From: Owenia fusiformis
Taxonomy: Eukaryota > Annelida > Polychaeta > Sabellida > Oweniidae
Assembly: GCA_903813345.2 (NCBI GenBank)
Contig: CAIIXF020000004.1
Location: 28,401,986-28,465,985, forward strand
Direction: 5' to 3'
Length of the DNA: 64,000 nucleotides
Under the pieces are notes generated by a model. It made no database searches and was not told where the DNA came from. It was given only the letters and a program-made list of their open reading frames with translations. The translations under genes were made by a program, and so were the position numbers. Positions 21,100 to 32,925 of this stretch are shown here, one piece after another; position 1 is the stretch's first letter, and each line of letters begins with the position of its first letter.

Positions 21100-22490
21100 A
21101 CAGCCAACAGCATATAGTGAAAAAATATGCATTCTATATTTTACAACACACCTAATGTCTATAGGCCTATAGATTTAAATTCAGTTCAAAAATACCATGC
21201 AAAAAATGTTACCATATGGTATTTAGATTGAGCCAGGGGAATTAGTAAGAACCGATTTAGTAGATCTAGGCCTCCCTTATCCCGTGCCATAACGTCCCTA
21301 TATCGCCAATGACAAAAATGATGAATTGAAATACCAGAATTGATTGAAAATTTGTAGGCTAGGAAATATCCATTGAATGATTGATTACAGAACACTTTGA
21401 AATGTTAATGAGTTTTTTAGGTGCAATAAATACATATTATGTTACAAAATCATACAACCAATACAATGGAACTTACCAAAATAAGTTCAAATCTAGGAAT
21501 TTCAAAGGTCCCGCTTACATGGTCTGTAAATAAACAAGCGCCATTTTTTACTTAATCACTGCATAAAAAAATAACTTGTCATATCAGTGCATTTTATTGC
21601 CGGAGCCATTAAATAGTGTGAAATAAAGAATATTCTTAATTAGTAACAATAATAATTATTTTAACACATATATAAATAAATAAATATGTGTTTATAGTTG
21701 AAATGATTTATCAACTTCGAGAGCGTACTAATTATTCTAATTTTGTGACATAACAGGCACCTGCCGAACTATATACAATCGCCATTGGATGATTTAGATG
21801 ATTATTTCTGCGTGAATAATTATCTCTGCACGTGTCGCGTCTCAATCAAAACAAAGCCAAGTAAGTATGTTGTAGGCCACATACTTAAGTAAATAATTAT
21901 TATAGAGTTACAGTGGATCTTTTATATGCCATTGATAAATGCTGAAAGGCTTTCGGAAAATTTCAGATAAATGAACTCTGATTTTCTTAAATATCCTTTA
22001 AGTTACATTTGGAACTTCTTTGTATTTATTATTCTATTCAGGAGGACAGCTGATAAGATGATCAAGAACTCCTTCATAATCTGCCCAATGTCATTTGATG
22101 ATTTGTTATAATTTGTTATAATCTCCTCTCTAAATGCACATCAGTTAAATGGGGGGTACCCGTTTCCCACCTGAACTGGTATACATTTTGTTTTTTGCAA
22201 AAGGTGTATGGCCAGTTTCTGAGCATCATCCTCTGGTGTTGATCTAATGTGTGATGTACAATCAAACAGTATACATAGGTCCCAACTGAAATTGTTGGAA
22301 TAATAGTTTCTGTCAGGGAACACCTATCTAATTCTTTCAGCTTTTTCTCCAAATATGTCACTTTCTGTAGTGTACATTTCACTGTTGATGTAAAACTCTG
22401 CTGATATGAGAACCCTTAATGTGTGACATAGTTCTTGACCACTTGAAAATAGCAATACTGTGAAACCCCTTTCTGTTGATAAAAGCGGGT
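21100..22490. other. nothing recognised
   Basis: AT-rich, possibly intronic sequence. The minus ORFs at 22116-22382 and 22141-22323 overlap in different frames and neither resembles a known family. Confidence 0.4.
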
Positions 22491-22493
22491 TCT

Positions 22494-22703
22494 TTAACAG
22501 GCTGTTTGATAGGTTTTATGATGTTTGATAGGTTCCTTGCTTCTCTTTTCTCCTGGGGTGTGTAGTACGTCTTGTTCCAGGGTACTCTTTTGACTCTTAG
22601 GGGGTGTAAATGTCATAACTACCATCCTCTTATCAATGTGTTCTTTCTTTACGTGATGATGTAAACTTTCAAATCGCTCATTACATAAGTATTTTCCGCA
22701 TAC
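22494..22703 (-). CDS. C2H2 zinc-finger exon candidate
   Basis: On the minus strand a strong acceptor (pyrimidine tract then CAG at 22704-22706) opens an exon that starts with a finger: C-x4-C, then H-x4-H, in a VCGKYLC to HHHVKKEH context. The frame runs to a stop at 22494. The zinc-binding pattern and splice signal support a real exon, but the rest of the transcript is uncertain. Confidence 0.5.
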   Translation of the reverse strand, partial: VCGKYLCNERFESLHHHVKKEHIDKRMVVMTFTPPKSQKSTLEQDVLHTPGEKRSKEPIKHHKTYQTAC

Positions 22704-22730
22704 CTGAAAAAGAAAAAAAATCTCATTCAA

Positions 22731-22894
22731 TTATTCTATAGTCCTGTCATAATCTCTCAAATGTACAGGTACTTGTGTTTCATGTCTTGGTCTGATTAAT
22801 GGACTGGTTACAGGAGTTGCTTGATCTATAAGGTTTATATTGTTTTTTTGTGCGCTCTTCAAGTTGTATTTGGTATCTGAGTATCCACACTCCA
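22731..22894 (-). CDS. possible exon upstream of the finger exon
   Basis: The acceptor-like TTATCTGTTACAG precedes an open minus frame beginning with a VECGYSDTKYN context and ending in a stop at 22731. No domain is recognised. Its stop before the next exon means it is either terminal, mis-framed or decayed. Confidence 0.25.
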
Positions 22895-23500
22895 CTGTAA
22901 CAGATAAGTACATCTTTTCGAATTAGTTTTGTTCCAATCAAACTAACATTCTTCTGTATAAATTAATGGTCTGGCTCTCCAAATTGGAGGAAATATAGAC
23001 TTATATCACAATTTCACACTGGACTTAAATTTTTTGCATTGCAGTGGTACCATTTGTAAAAAAGCTTCTCCGAGAAATATCATCACAACCAAAAATTGAG
23101 GTCCATTGTCATAAGCTCCTGAATCAAAATGTACATGAAATGTGCATATGTACAATACAACTTTACAAATGTGGGTCTAAAAATTATCTAAATTATAGAA
23201 GACTTAATTAAATTCAGTTCTGATATGACTTCCTACATGCCGGGACTGTGAGTAAGGGCCCCAAGCCAGGATTTTCCAAGTTGGAGTTCACTTTTTAAAG
23301 ATTCCAGTTGGTACACTTTGGAAAAGCAAAAAGCATGAGTTAACTACAGTATGTAACCCTCCAAACACTAAACCCCTTCTCTGTGCATAAATATGTGTAA
23401 AAAAATCTCCGGGGAACTCAGCTGAACAGTCTCAAGCACACTCATTTCAATGAGGTAGCTAACTAGTGCCAGCATGTACCTGTGATAGAACACATTCATA

Positions 23501-24092
23501 TTCATTAAGAATAATTAAGAATTATAACAATGCACCATTTTAATTAATGTTGTTTTGTCCAGTACCAGTCTACCAAAAAGTACTGCTAGGCTATCAGTTC
23601 CATATTAGCTGACTGGTTCACCACATTTGGTATTACATAATCTTTCAGGAAATTTCCCAGTGTATTTGTCCCCTGGTCTCTCTGGGTCTTGCTCAGTGAC
23701 TTTGGTATATAATAAAATCATCACAGAATTCAGATCCTGTAACATTCAAATGTTAATGAAACATATAAATCAAATATGTAAAGGTTTAGCTTTGTACCTT
23801 GTAAAATAATGGTGCATGCTGTTTCCACTCTTCAATCAATTCCTCCCATTTGAACTGAAGGAGATCATCCGATTCACACTGTTGTAAGATTATCTTGAAA
23901 TTTCCTGCACCTCATTTCTTACCGATTTTGCAAAACAATCTATGAGGGCAACTCATAGGCTGTCATATGCCCATATGTTGCCTGCAACTGCTTTGTCATC
24001 GCGGTTTTGCACTATTGATTTGAGAAAAGCGTTGTATTCCTCTTTGACTAGTTTTTAGTCTTTTTCACCCCTGGTTTATATTTGACCTCTTC
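23501..24092. repeat. tandem duplication, copy A
   Basis: About 590 bp starting ATATTCATTAAGAA is repeated directly at 24093-26047. It contains an exon-like minus-strand segment (about 23798-24083) with the donor AAG|GTACAAAG. Copy A lacks the acceptor found in copy B, because the duplication breakpoint falls there. Confidence 0.85.
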
Positions 24093-24339
24093 TATCATAT
24101 TCATTAAGAAGAATTAAGAATTATAACAATGCACCATTTTAATTAATGTTGTTTTGTCCAGTACCAGTCTACCAAAAAGTACTGCTAGGCTATCAGTTCC
24201 ATATTAGCTGACTGGTTCACCACATTTGGTATTACATAATCTTTCAGGAAATTTCCCAGTGTATTTGTCCCCTGGTCTCTCTGGGTCTTGCTCAGTGACT
24301 TTGGTATATAATAAAATCATCACAGAATTCAGATCCTGT

Positions 24340-25692
24340 TTATTATTATTATTATTATTATTATTTATTGCTCTCACTATTTACAACAGTGGCACATGAG
24401 GAGTATCAGTGCGGCAGAATGACATATCATTAAAATACAACATATTACAGCATTAAAAAACATTAAAATATTTGTTAAAATACATTACAATACTGATAAT
24501 AGACTTTTATCTTCATTGTCATTACAGAAAGTGAAAGTGAATAAAATCAATGTTTGAATATCTCTTTATTGATATCAACTAAAAATGTTTTTGATAGCTT
24601 ATCAAAAGTAGAACCTAGGTCCTGTCCCCAATATATAGCTACATCATCCCCCAAAATCAAACGTGTTTTCTCAGAAATGGAAAGTTGTAAAAAACTATTG
24701 ACAATTGAATCCGGGCATTCTTTATTAAACTTTTCAAAAAACATATTTCGTTGTGTTGTTGTGGATGGGCAAGTAAATAAGCGGTGTTCAAGTGTATCTT
24801 TTTCTGAGAGGCAAGTACTACAGAACCCATCTGACAGTCCCCTCCTTTCAAGATCAGTATTCAAGCCCAGACATTTAGCGCGAGCTCTGAATTTGATATG
24901 CTGGCTGTAAAAATCCATGCCTGTTTTCAGATAATTTTCTAAAAAAGTATGGTTCTTAACAGTCTTGAATAGTGACAATGATGATTTATCGCATATTGCC
25001 TCATTAAAGCATCTTACCCATTGTTCATTTGAAATATTTAAATAAGATGTGTACCAGTTAGTATCGTCACGGTATATAACATCATCAAGTCCAACCTCAG
25101 TTAGGATTGAGTGGACATTTTCCATAAAAGGCCATGGTGCCTTGTGACCAAGCTTAAACTCATGTAGCAAATAATTGAAAATATCTTTATGGAGTCCATT
25201 CTTCAAGGAACTTTTTAAATAAATAAAATAATCAATCTGGCGTTTATGTATAATATCACAGATTGGTCTCCACCCAAGGTCACCAAGGAGGGATTCTCTT
25301 GCAGGGTTGCATTTGAGTTGCATTAAGGCCTTAGCCATTTTGTATTGCATAGTGCTAAGATATTTTTCGGTGGTCTTATTCAGTAACATTACTCCACAAC
25401 CATGGAGTATTGCAGGCAAAAACATTCCGTTATACATTGTATTGCCAAAATCAATTCTTTTCATATTACAATGCTTTGTCAGTGTAGAGCAAATCATATT
25501 TTGAATTCTTCTTGACTTGGGTTTTAAAGTGTCTTTAATGTGGTAAGTATCCTTCAAAGAACGGTCAAAATAGATACCCAAATACTTGTAGACTTTTACT
25601 TCTGTCAATTCATGTTCCCCTAATATCCATTTTTTCTCATAATTGATTCTTTGCCCTATAACCATTACTTTCGATTTTTCGAATTAAATTTA
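24340..25692 (-). mobile_element. 5'-truncated LINE with (AAT)n tail
   Basis: The 7-bp TSD ATCCTGT is at 24333-24339 and 25693-25699. The minus-strand element ends in an (AAT)n tail, seen as TTATTATTATT at 24340-24365. It keeps only the sequence after the RT catalytic motif. Same family as the copy at 450-2551. Confidence 0.92.
24547..25665 (-). pseudogene. LINE ORF2 C-terminal part (372 aa, open)
   Basis: An uninterrupted frame from just after the RT active site to the natural stop. It shows a YKYLGIYFD motif, a GDLGWRPI region, a DYFIYLKS region, and a zinc-binding tail with C-x2-C, then H and C (CSTCLSEK, HRLFTC). Absence of internal stops indicates a young copy, but without catalytic residues it cannot work alone. 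It is longer and cleaner than its relative at 1446-2441. Confidence 0.85.
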
Positions 25693-25756
25693 ATCCTGTA
25701 ACATTCAAATGTTAATGAAACATATAAATCAAATATGTAAAGGTTTAGCTTTGTAC

Positions 25757-26051
25757 CTTGTAAAATAATGGTGCATGCTGTTTCCACTCTCCAATCAATT
25801 CCTCCCATTTGAACTGAAGGAGATCATCTGATTCACACTGTTGTAAGATTATCTGGAAATTTCCTGCACCTCATTTCTCACCGATTTTGCAAAACAATCT
25901 ATGAGGGCAACTCTTAGGCTGTCACATGCCCATATGTTGCCTGCAACTGCTTTGTCACCGCGGTTTTGCACTATTGATTTGAGAAAAGCTTTGTATTCCT
26001 CTTTGACTAGTTTTTAGTCTTTTTCACCCCTGGTTTATATTTGACCTCAAC
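25757..26051 (-). pseudogene. exon-like segment with shared frameshifts (copy B)
   Basis: Bounded by an acceptor (TTTTTTTGCAG) and a donor (AAG|GTACAAAG) on the minus strand. Open stretches in three frames (VEVKYKPG, KLVKEEYKAF, FKWEELIGEW contexts) are separated by an in-frame TAG and a TAA at the same places in copy A. The disruptions therefore predate the duplication. It fits the phase-0 donor of the exon at 27538-27678, suggesting a former gene. The family is not identified. Confidence 0.5.
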
Positions 26052-26311
26052 CTGCAAAAAAATTAATCATTTTTTTTGAAAATATATGAAATAGAGTTAA
26101 AAAAAGACTACATTGAACTCGCAGATGTTACAACCCTGTATCAGTATGATCACCTAATGCATAATACATTTCATATCTGTATCATTATGATAATATATTT
26201 ATCTCTGACATTATTCATTCTATTAAAGGGTTTTAAGATAGGTGAATGCTTTTAAATTATAAATGAATAATAACTAGAATGGCTTATTAAACAAGTTCAA
26301 TGCCAAGTTAT

Positions 26312-27499
26312 TAGAGAAGGGTCGGTCACGGTTCAGTTCGGTTCGGTACGATTCTCGGTTCTTGCCTCTCGGTTCGGTCGGTTCTTCAATCATATACTTA
26401 ATAAGGTGGGCCTCATAAATTGCAATTGTTGCCACAAATATGGCAACATAAAAAGGTGTTTCTCTTTTATTTTGTATTATTGGGGGATATAATTTTATTT
26501 TCAATCTCATAAATGATCAATATGGAATGACGATAGCTGATAATCATTGAATATTTATGGAATTAAATAACTAGAATTGAACTATTTGTAGGTGGCTATC
26601 AACAAGTCGCTTGCCCCGTATTAGATGGGAGGGATTCCTTTTTAAACTGGGTCTGGTTGGGTAAGACCTTTCAATATGTTTTCTCACGACAGATATGTTT
26701 CCTGAAAACTTAAATTATATGGATAGCACAGATGTCCTTCAGTTGGGAATAACAGTGCAGTGGGCTAGGGGGGTGTTTACCCATATTCTCAACCTGACTT
26801 AGGACCTGGGGTAGGACACATGAAAAAGTGTAAATATCATTCATAAAAATGTTACTATGAGTGGGTAATAGAAGGCAGTTCCAAGATAGGGAATGAATTG
26901 AAGTCTAATAAAGATCGCAGTCTTCATTTTTAAAATTAAAAAAATTTACAAAAAGTTTCAATCACAAAAATTGGAAACCTGCAGCGTATTTCAATGTCGT
27001 GTTGCACAACCGACATAGGGTAGACGTATTCTCATCGTAGAAACCGAATACTTCCAATCATCCAACTTAGGCATCGCGGGGAAAGGCTCTATTACGGTTT
27101 TACTAGCTCTTTGCCTAAGACTTCGAAAACTCTTCCGCCATTTTTAAAACACAAGTGTTTCCGCGCGAAATTAATTCACGCTCCCAAATAGAATTATGTT
27201 CCCTCGAGACGTGGAAGCACAATGTAATATCCAAGGAGACGATTTTATTACCTTATGGATCGTTTAAAGTTGTTCAATTGTCGTTTGAATGGTACTTTCA
27301 TTCGCTATTTAGATGAAATAGAGCTGTAATTATTTGCGCAAAAAATTGGTATTCATGTTACACTGCACGAAAATAAAGTATTTCCCCGGGAATGATGGAA
27401 CCGTTCTGGACTCGGTTCTTGGTGATCAGACGGTCCCAGTAGAACCGTGAGGCCAAAAACCGCGGTTAATCGAACCGAACCGTAACCGACCCTTCTCTA
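26312..27499. mobile_element. non-autonomous hAT element (1188 bp)
   Basis: TIRs start TAGAGAAGGGTCGGT and continue with related ACGGTTC/GGTTCG motifs at both ends. The 8-bp TSD CAAGTTAT lies at 26304-26311 and 27500-27507. No transposase ORF is present. 8-bp TSDs with TAGAG-type ends fit hAT. The copy lies just downstream of the exon candidate at 27538-27678, in what would be its first intron. Confidence 0.9.
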
Positions 27500-27537
27500 C
27501 AAGTTATATTCAATTTAAGACTAATATAGTATTGTAC

Positions 27538-27678
27538 CTTCACATTGTCCATTGCTATCATCTCTACATCATCAATATTCTCTTTCTCCGAGCTATTAAA
27601 CAATGACTTCATGGATGAGGGATGCACAATTGTCGATTTGGCAACTTTTTCCCTATACCTGAACTGGCTATCTGGCAT
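27538..27678 (-). CDS. candidate first coding exon (47 codons)
   Basis: The minus frame starts at an ATG (MPDSQFRYREK) after an in-frame stop and ends exactly in phase at AAG|GTACAATAC, a donor-like site. The peptide is acidic near its end (EKENIDDVEM). The donor context matches those of 25757 and 23798. Probably part of the same decayed minus-strand gene; no function can be given. Confidence 0.4.
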
Positions 27679-28000
27679 TTTTATATTTCATAGATGTTTT
27701 TGTAGGTGTCTCTGAAATTTCAATAAAATATATTTTTAGATTCATATACTGTTTATTTATAGATTATGAAATTATGAAAAAGTGAAAATGATTTGGGGAG
27801 TGTTCTACATATTTCATCCTTGCTTGGCCATTTAATGAACCCTTTAAGTTCAAAATTAATCCATGTTAGAAAAGTTCTACTGATCAATATGCAAAAATTC
27901 CAACCTAAGTCTCATTAAAACCATTACAAATTCCTCGAATGTAGAGAGCTGTAAATCAAATCAATAAATGTAAATCAAATCAATAAATGTAAACCTGGTC

Positions 28001-28500
28001 NNNNNNNNNNNNNNNNNNNNNNNNNNNNNNNNNNNNNNNNNNNNNNNNNNNNNNNNNNNNNNNNNNNNNNNNNNNNNNNNNNNNNNNNNNNNNNNNNNNN
28101 NNNNNNNNNNNNNNNNNNNNNNNNNNNNNNNNNNNNNNNNNNNNNNNNNNNNNNNNNNNNNNNNNNNNNNNNNNNNNNNNNNNNNNNNNNNNNNNNNNNN
28201 NNNNNNNNNNNNNNNNNNNNNNNNNNNNNNNNNNNNNNNNNNNNNNNNNNNNNNNNNNNNNNNNNNNNNNNNNNNNNNNNNNNNNNNNNNNNNNNNNNNN
28301 NNNNNNNNNNNNNNNNNNNNNNNNNNNNNNNNNNNNNNNNNNNNNNNNNNNNNNNNNNNNNNNNNNNNNNNNNNNNNNNNNNNNNNNNNNNNNNNNNNNN
28401 NNNNNNNNNNNNNNNNNNNNNNNNNNNNNNNNNNNNNNNNNNNNNNNNNNNNNNNNNNNNNNNNNNNNNNNNNNNNNNNNNNNNNNNNNNNNNNNNNNNN
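28001..28500. other. assembly gap (500 N)
   Basis: Exactly 500 N, a typical placeholder length. The left edge is a short tandem repeat (TAAATCAAATCAATAAATG, two units), which may explain the break. ORFs reported across it are meaningless. Confidence 0.99.
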
Positions 28501-30290
28501 AACCAAATACATGAAATAAAGTCTTCTTTGCGCATTTGCAATTGCAATAAAGGTTTCAAGAATTTCTTTATAATTATGAGTTTATAACTGTATGTATTTG
28601 AATAAAGTTTGTATGATGTACATGTCATTCCTCCTCCTATGTTGAAGCTGAGACTATACATATCTAATTGCGGGTGGCGCGACACGGGAGATACAACTCT
28701 CGGATAAAGTTTAAAATTCCTTTTATCTGTTTATGTTAGTCTCAGGTTGAAGTAGGTTTTCAGACGCAAAATGTAATATTTCCGCTGTAATATAATTACG
28801 AATTGAGGCTTAATACACTAGTAAATGGAAATGATCAAATATGTATCAACATTTTTCAATCTGCGTGGATTCCGTGAAAGTACACGTAACGATTCATACC
28901 TGTATGAAGTATGCTGAAACGGCCGAGATCTGCTTATATATTGATACATGCGCGGCCTTGACAGAGCAAACCTACTAACCCACATACGTGTGCTACTAAC
29001 CTAGATACGTCTAGCTAATTTGCATAATGTTGTTGCAGTCTGAATCCACTTTCTGGCTCTAAACTGGCTGTTTAAAAAATGGCATTTATTAGTCTATAAC
29101 TCTGCTATTAGTTGACAGATTTCGAAATAAATAAGACCATGGTTATGCTCGGAACTAAAGCTTTCTGATGGTTCCACTTTGTAGTGACCAAATTGCGAGA
29201 AAACTGAGGAAATAGAAGGAAAAGGCGATTTCTCGAATTCCAAGTTTTACATAAGAAATCCTGCGTTCTGATTGGCTGGCTTTCTCGCAGTCCCAATCCA
29301 CTTTAGCTCTCCAAACTCGCCGTTTTAGAAATGACACTTTTCGGTCTTTTTCCCCGCCATTTCTCGGTCGATTTCTAAAAGCATAATGTCATAGTGAAGC
29401 TGACAAAACCAGCTTCCCGATTGTATCACTTTTGAAGCGATCCATGTGCAATAGATAGGTGGAATTCGAGCGTGATAAAGTTTCTCCATAATCGAAGATT
29501 CACTTGAGAAATACTGAGGAATCGGGCATTCTGATTGGTCAGTTTTCCTGCATTCTCAAGTCACTTTCCCGACTCTAAACTGAGTTTCTAGAAATGGCAC
29601 TTGCTACATACGTCTCTTGGTTTTGTTTCTTGGCGAATTGGTTGCTGGACGAAATTATCCAGGCAGCATTGTCCGTCTGAGAACAGTGGTAATGCGAACG
29701 GTACTTAGTACTTTGAACGCGATCTAGTAATGACTTAAAGCCGAGACTTTTATACCTAAAACGTCAGTGTAAAGAATGAATCAAACCCAAATGCATGCAG
29801 GAAGACGATGTTATTTATAAAAACGATAAAATTAAAATTAAAACCTGTCTGGTTTCATGTTATTCTCGCCTCTGGAATGTCTGAAGAGCACCTTAACCCC
29901 CAAAGTACGTTTTTGTCTTTTGCCTAAAATAAGTGAAACTTTGAGAACCCACGGGAGTAATTGCACACGGCAGAATTTAAATGCACGCGAGGAAAAGTTT
30001 ATTTTATATATGTTCTTCTAATATCAATAAAAAAATTCATGCCATCTCTTTATTTAATATTGCCGAAATTAAGTACAAGGAGGGTCTGTTGCAATTTCAC
30101 AATTTCAGGGATTTCAGGTTGTAATCGGCCCTTGTGCACTGGAGTAGAAATAAACGATATCTAGGACAAAATATTTCATGTCATTCAATTTAAACCCCCT
30201 ATTTATGGAAAATACTTTAAAATTGTACTTACTATGGATGTAATATGATTTAATATGAATCTGAAGTCCGGAATTGTTTAGATTTTTACT
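28501..30290. other. no gene; three diverged related units
   Basis: Segments near 29030-29090, 29265-29345 and 29535-29605 share the pattern TCTGATTGG..., CACTTT, CTCTAAACT, TTTAGAAATGGCA, spaced about 260 bp. This suggests an old tandem repeat. No exon or RNA gene was recognised. Confidence 0.4.
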
Positions 30291-30719
30291 ATACGGCAAT
30301 TGCCGTATCGCCGTTCAAATGCAGTATGATACGGCAATCGAGCCCATCGTCTCCACTGTTGAAGCGTGGACTTGATAGACTGTGGTGTATGGGCGAGGGT
30401 GTGTGCATTAAATCTGGATGAAGATATGGTGGATAGATGAAAGAGGACGGACGGGAGGACAGAGATGGATGAGTTGAATAACCGGAAGCACGTAAGGTTG
30501 TATATACGTGTGAGATGGGATATGTGCTATCACGGTGATGGGTGGATACGTGTTTTTTACGTGGGGTGAAGAGGATAAGGCTCAAATGTGAGATATTCAT
30601 TCATACAAACATAGCCCACACACGAGTAATGATTCATACATTGTTGAATTCATAAACCAATTTCTCTTTTGAAACAATTGACGCTCCTGAGAAGGACCGG
30701 GTTCAAAAATAAGATGTAG

Positions 30720-31430
30720 TTAAATAATGCCTAGGTTAGTTGTATCAGTAAAGCTTGCGAGGGTTGTTGTCAGAGGGTTGAGAAGAGCGTTTTCTCCATC
30801 AGCCGCTTGAGACTTGGCTCTCAGGATGAGGGCGTCGCTGAAGGGCTTGTCATCGATGATCTGGATAATTGATGATTCATGTAGATATTGTTCTGTTTTC
30901 AGCTTTATTAGTGCGTTGGTGTGGTGGTCAGTTGCAGCAGATTGGAGGTTACGCCCGCAGTGGTCAAGGATGGCCTCCCAGATTGTGCCGATGTTTGTTG
31001 TATCAGGGTTGCTGCAGAGGTTCGAGATCTGCGGGCGGAAGCCCTTAAGGACTACCTTTGATTTGTTAGCTTCGTCGAGTACGCTGAGGGCCTTTGTGCT
31101 CTTGAGAATGCAGGACTCTATACGCCTAATGGAGTAGAAATCACTTTCAGCGTTGGTGGGACAACGGTCCCCGGATGCATGTTTCTTAAAGACAAAATCT
31201 GTAGGTTTGATGCCCAATGCTTCCAAGGTATTTAGTTGGATAATGCCTGAGTTTTTAGGGGCCCTGGATTTTTCAGCCATCTTGCTTGTGCCTGCCGGAA
31301 TTGCAGTTTGTGTAGGTAGTGATGTGTCTTTGATGTTGTTTCTTATGTTGTCTATCTCTGCCGCTGACATCAGGGGTGAAGTATGCTGAAGCTGAGGATT
31401 TCTAAATTGATGCTTTTGTTTCTGCGCCAT
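30720..31430 (-). CDS. conserved unknown protein, Penelope-associated (236 aa), copy 1
   Basis: The ORF is open further upstream, but I start it at the ATG at 31430 because that lies about 90 bp after a TATA box and has GAG before and G after the ATG. The protein is soluble-looking, Ser/Thr/Asn-rich at the N terminus, with a conserved core (SDFYSIRRIES, LKSTKALSVL, WEAILDHCGRN). No known domain is recognised. A near-identical copy at 35334-35969 and a diverged relic at 32926-33360 show it is a repeat-family gene. In copy 2 a Penelope-like RT follows downstream on the same strand, so it may be a first ORF of such an element; that is inference. Confidence 0.65.
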   Translation of the reverse strand: MAQKQKHQFRNPQLQHTSPLMSAAEIDNIRNNIKDTSLPTQTAIPAGTSKMAEKSRAPKNSGIIQLNTLEALGIKPTDFVFKKHASGDRCPTNAESDFYSIRRIESCILKSTKALSVLDEANKSKVVLKGFRPQISNLCSNPDTTNIGTIWEAILDHCGRNLQSAATDHHTNALIKLKTEQYLHESSIIQIIDDKPFSDALILRAKSQAADGENALLNPLTTTLASFTDTTNLGII

Positions 31431-31516
31431 CTCGTAGTTTAGATGGAAAATGAAATAAGGTGTTTTAGAAATGAGAATAAATAGGAACTGAACATCGTGT
31501 ACAGGCGTCTCAGGGT

Positions 31517-31524
31517 ATTTATAG
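31517..31524 (-). promoter_or_regulatory. TATA box of the unknown ORF, copy 1
   Basis: TATAAATA on the minus strand about 90 bp before the chosen ATG. The third relic keeps it (about 33165), whereas copy 2 has a TTA insertion that breaks it (about 36058). Confidence 0.6.
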
Positions 31525-32109
31525 TGTTGGGGTGGATTGAGAATGCAGAGAAACTGGTTGGTTGTTGGATTTTTGCGCGGACGTAAAAGAGCTTCTGGTG
31601 TTGGCGCGTTTTTGTTGAGGGGCTGTGATTGGTTGAAAAGCGTGGACGTAAAAGATTGAGTTTTGGTGGCATGATGTCTGGAAAAGGACAAAATTTCATT
31701 CTGTTTGTGCTTCTTCGAAAAATATTCCCAAAAATTAGAAATATGTGAAGAATATGGGGTTTGTGCCACCATTAGGTTGGCAGGAGGGGTGTGGTAGTAG
31801 GGGGTGGGCGTTGGGATTGTCATATGTGGTGGAAATTTGTTACAGTCCTCTAAAAATTAGGTATGAAGATTTTTAAAGTGTGTTAGTTCTATGGAATGTG
31901 GGGAAATTCCTGGGGAATCCCTTGTAGTATGGAGAAGCTCAATCGGTGCATATCGGAGATGTGTATGCAGAAGTTGGGAAAAATCGGGTAATGAGTTAAC
32001 CGATGGTACTATTCCGTTGTAAATTATAAGTATTGGTGTTGATCTGGTTACTGTAATTGTGGTGGTGCTATATGGTGGGAAGTAATGATGGATGTCCAAT
32101 AGGATCTGG

Positions 32110-32290
32110 GTGGTGGTTGCGAGTAGGAGCCGACACATTGACTGAACATACCCAGCAGTCCACAACTCGAAGTGCCATTTGTGATAGGTGGGTTAACATT
32201 TTTAAAATGGTAGGATCTTTTCCACCAGTTATTTTTCTCCATCACATTGTCTGAACACACCCAGCAGTCTACAATCCCCACTGTAGCATT
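32110..32290. repeat. satellite of about 109 bp, partial units
   Basis: About 1.6 units of the same satellite that fills 33362-34208 (TTGACTGAACATACCCAGCA, TTTTTAAAATGGTAGGATC). Confidence 0.85.
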
Positions 32291-32925
32291 TTACAATAGT
32301 GCTAGCAGATGATACAATACAGCTTAGTTATTTTATATTAGCAATTTATGTCATATTTTTGAATTATATTGTTGTCATCGTTGAGTTGTTTCTTTTTCAT
32401 TTCACTTACTGATGCTGCACTCAAACTGAGCATACTTACCCAAGTTGCACTGATATATTTGATGGCAACTCTAGGACTGAATACCCAAAGAGGACTAACA
32501 TTGTTTTAACATGTGATAATAATAATACTGATATGAATTATTCAAATAAAGAGAAAAATAATAGTTGTTCAACCAAAGAGATCAAAATCAAGATAATAAA
32601 AAATATATTTAGTACACAACCATAGATGAAGACACAAAAAGTAAGAAGATTATGTTTTGAAAGAGTGTATTGTTGTATTAATAGTAGGAAAATAGCGGGA
32701 GAAAATCTTTTAATTTTAATTTTGACTCTTCATGATGAACTCATCTCTTACTGGCCTCTAACTCCATAACGATCCTGTCTCTTTCTTGCATCAATAGTTT
32801 GAAAAAATCTCAACAGCACAATGCTATTGCTATATTTCATTTTGAGCTCATAAAATTTCAACTGATGCTGTTCAATTAGATTAGATTAGATTTGGTTCGG
32901 TTGTTATGGGTCTCAGTTACATCAG

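Larger units (their letters stand above)
24093..26047. repeat. tandem duplication, copy B, interrupted by a LINE
   Basis: Same sequence as copy A with a few percent difference, split by the LINE at 24340-25692. The LINE is absent from copy A, so it arrived after the duplication. Confidence 0.85.
30425..32880. repeat. large duplicated segment, copy 1
   Basis: Closely matches 34985-36940 in the same orientation. The copy contains the TATA-driven ORF and a downstream AT-rich part (32450-32880). Relative to copy 2 it has an extra block at about 32008-32445 that includes part of the satellite of about 109 bp. Confidence 0.85.

Noticed and set aside
27961-28685. ORFs of 183 and 236 aa
   Set aside because: They run through the 500-N gap and consist mostly of unknown residues.
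31437-31823. N-terminal extension of the unknown ORF (MTIPTPTPYYH)
   Set aside because: The extension spans the TATA box and expected leader; the conserved protein starts at the ATG at 31430.
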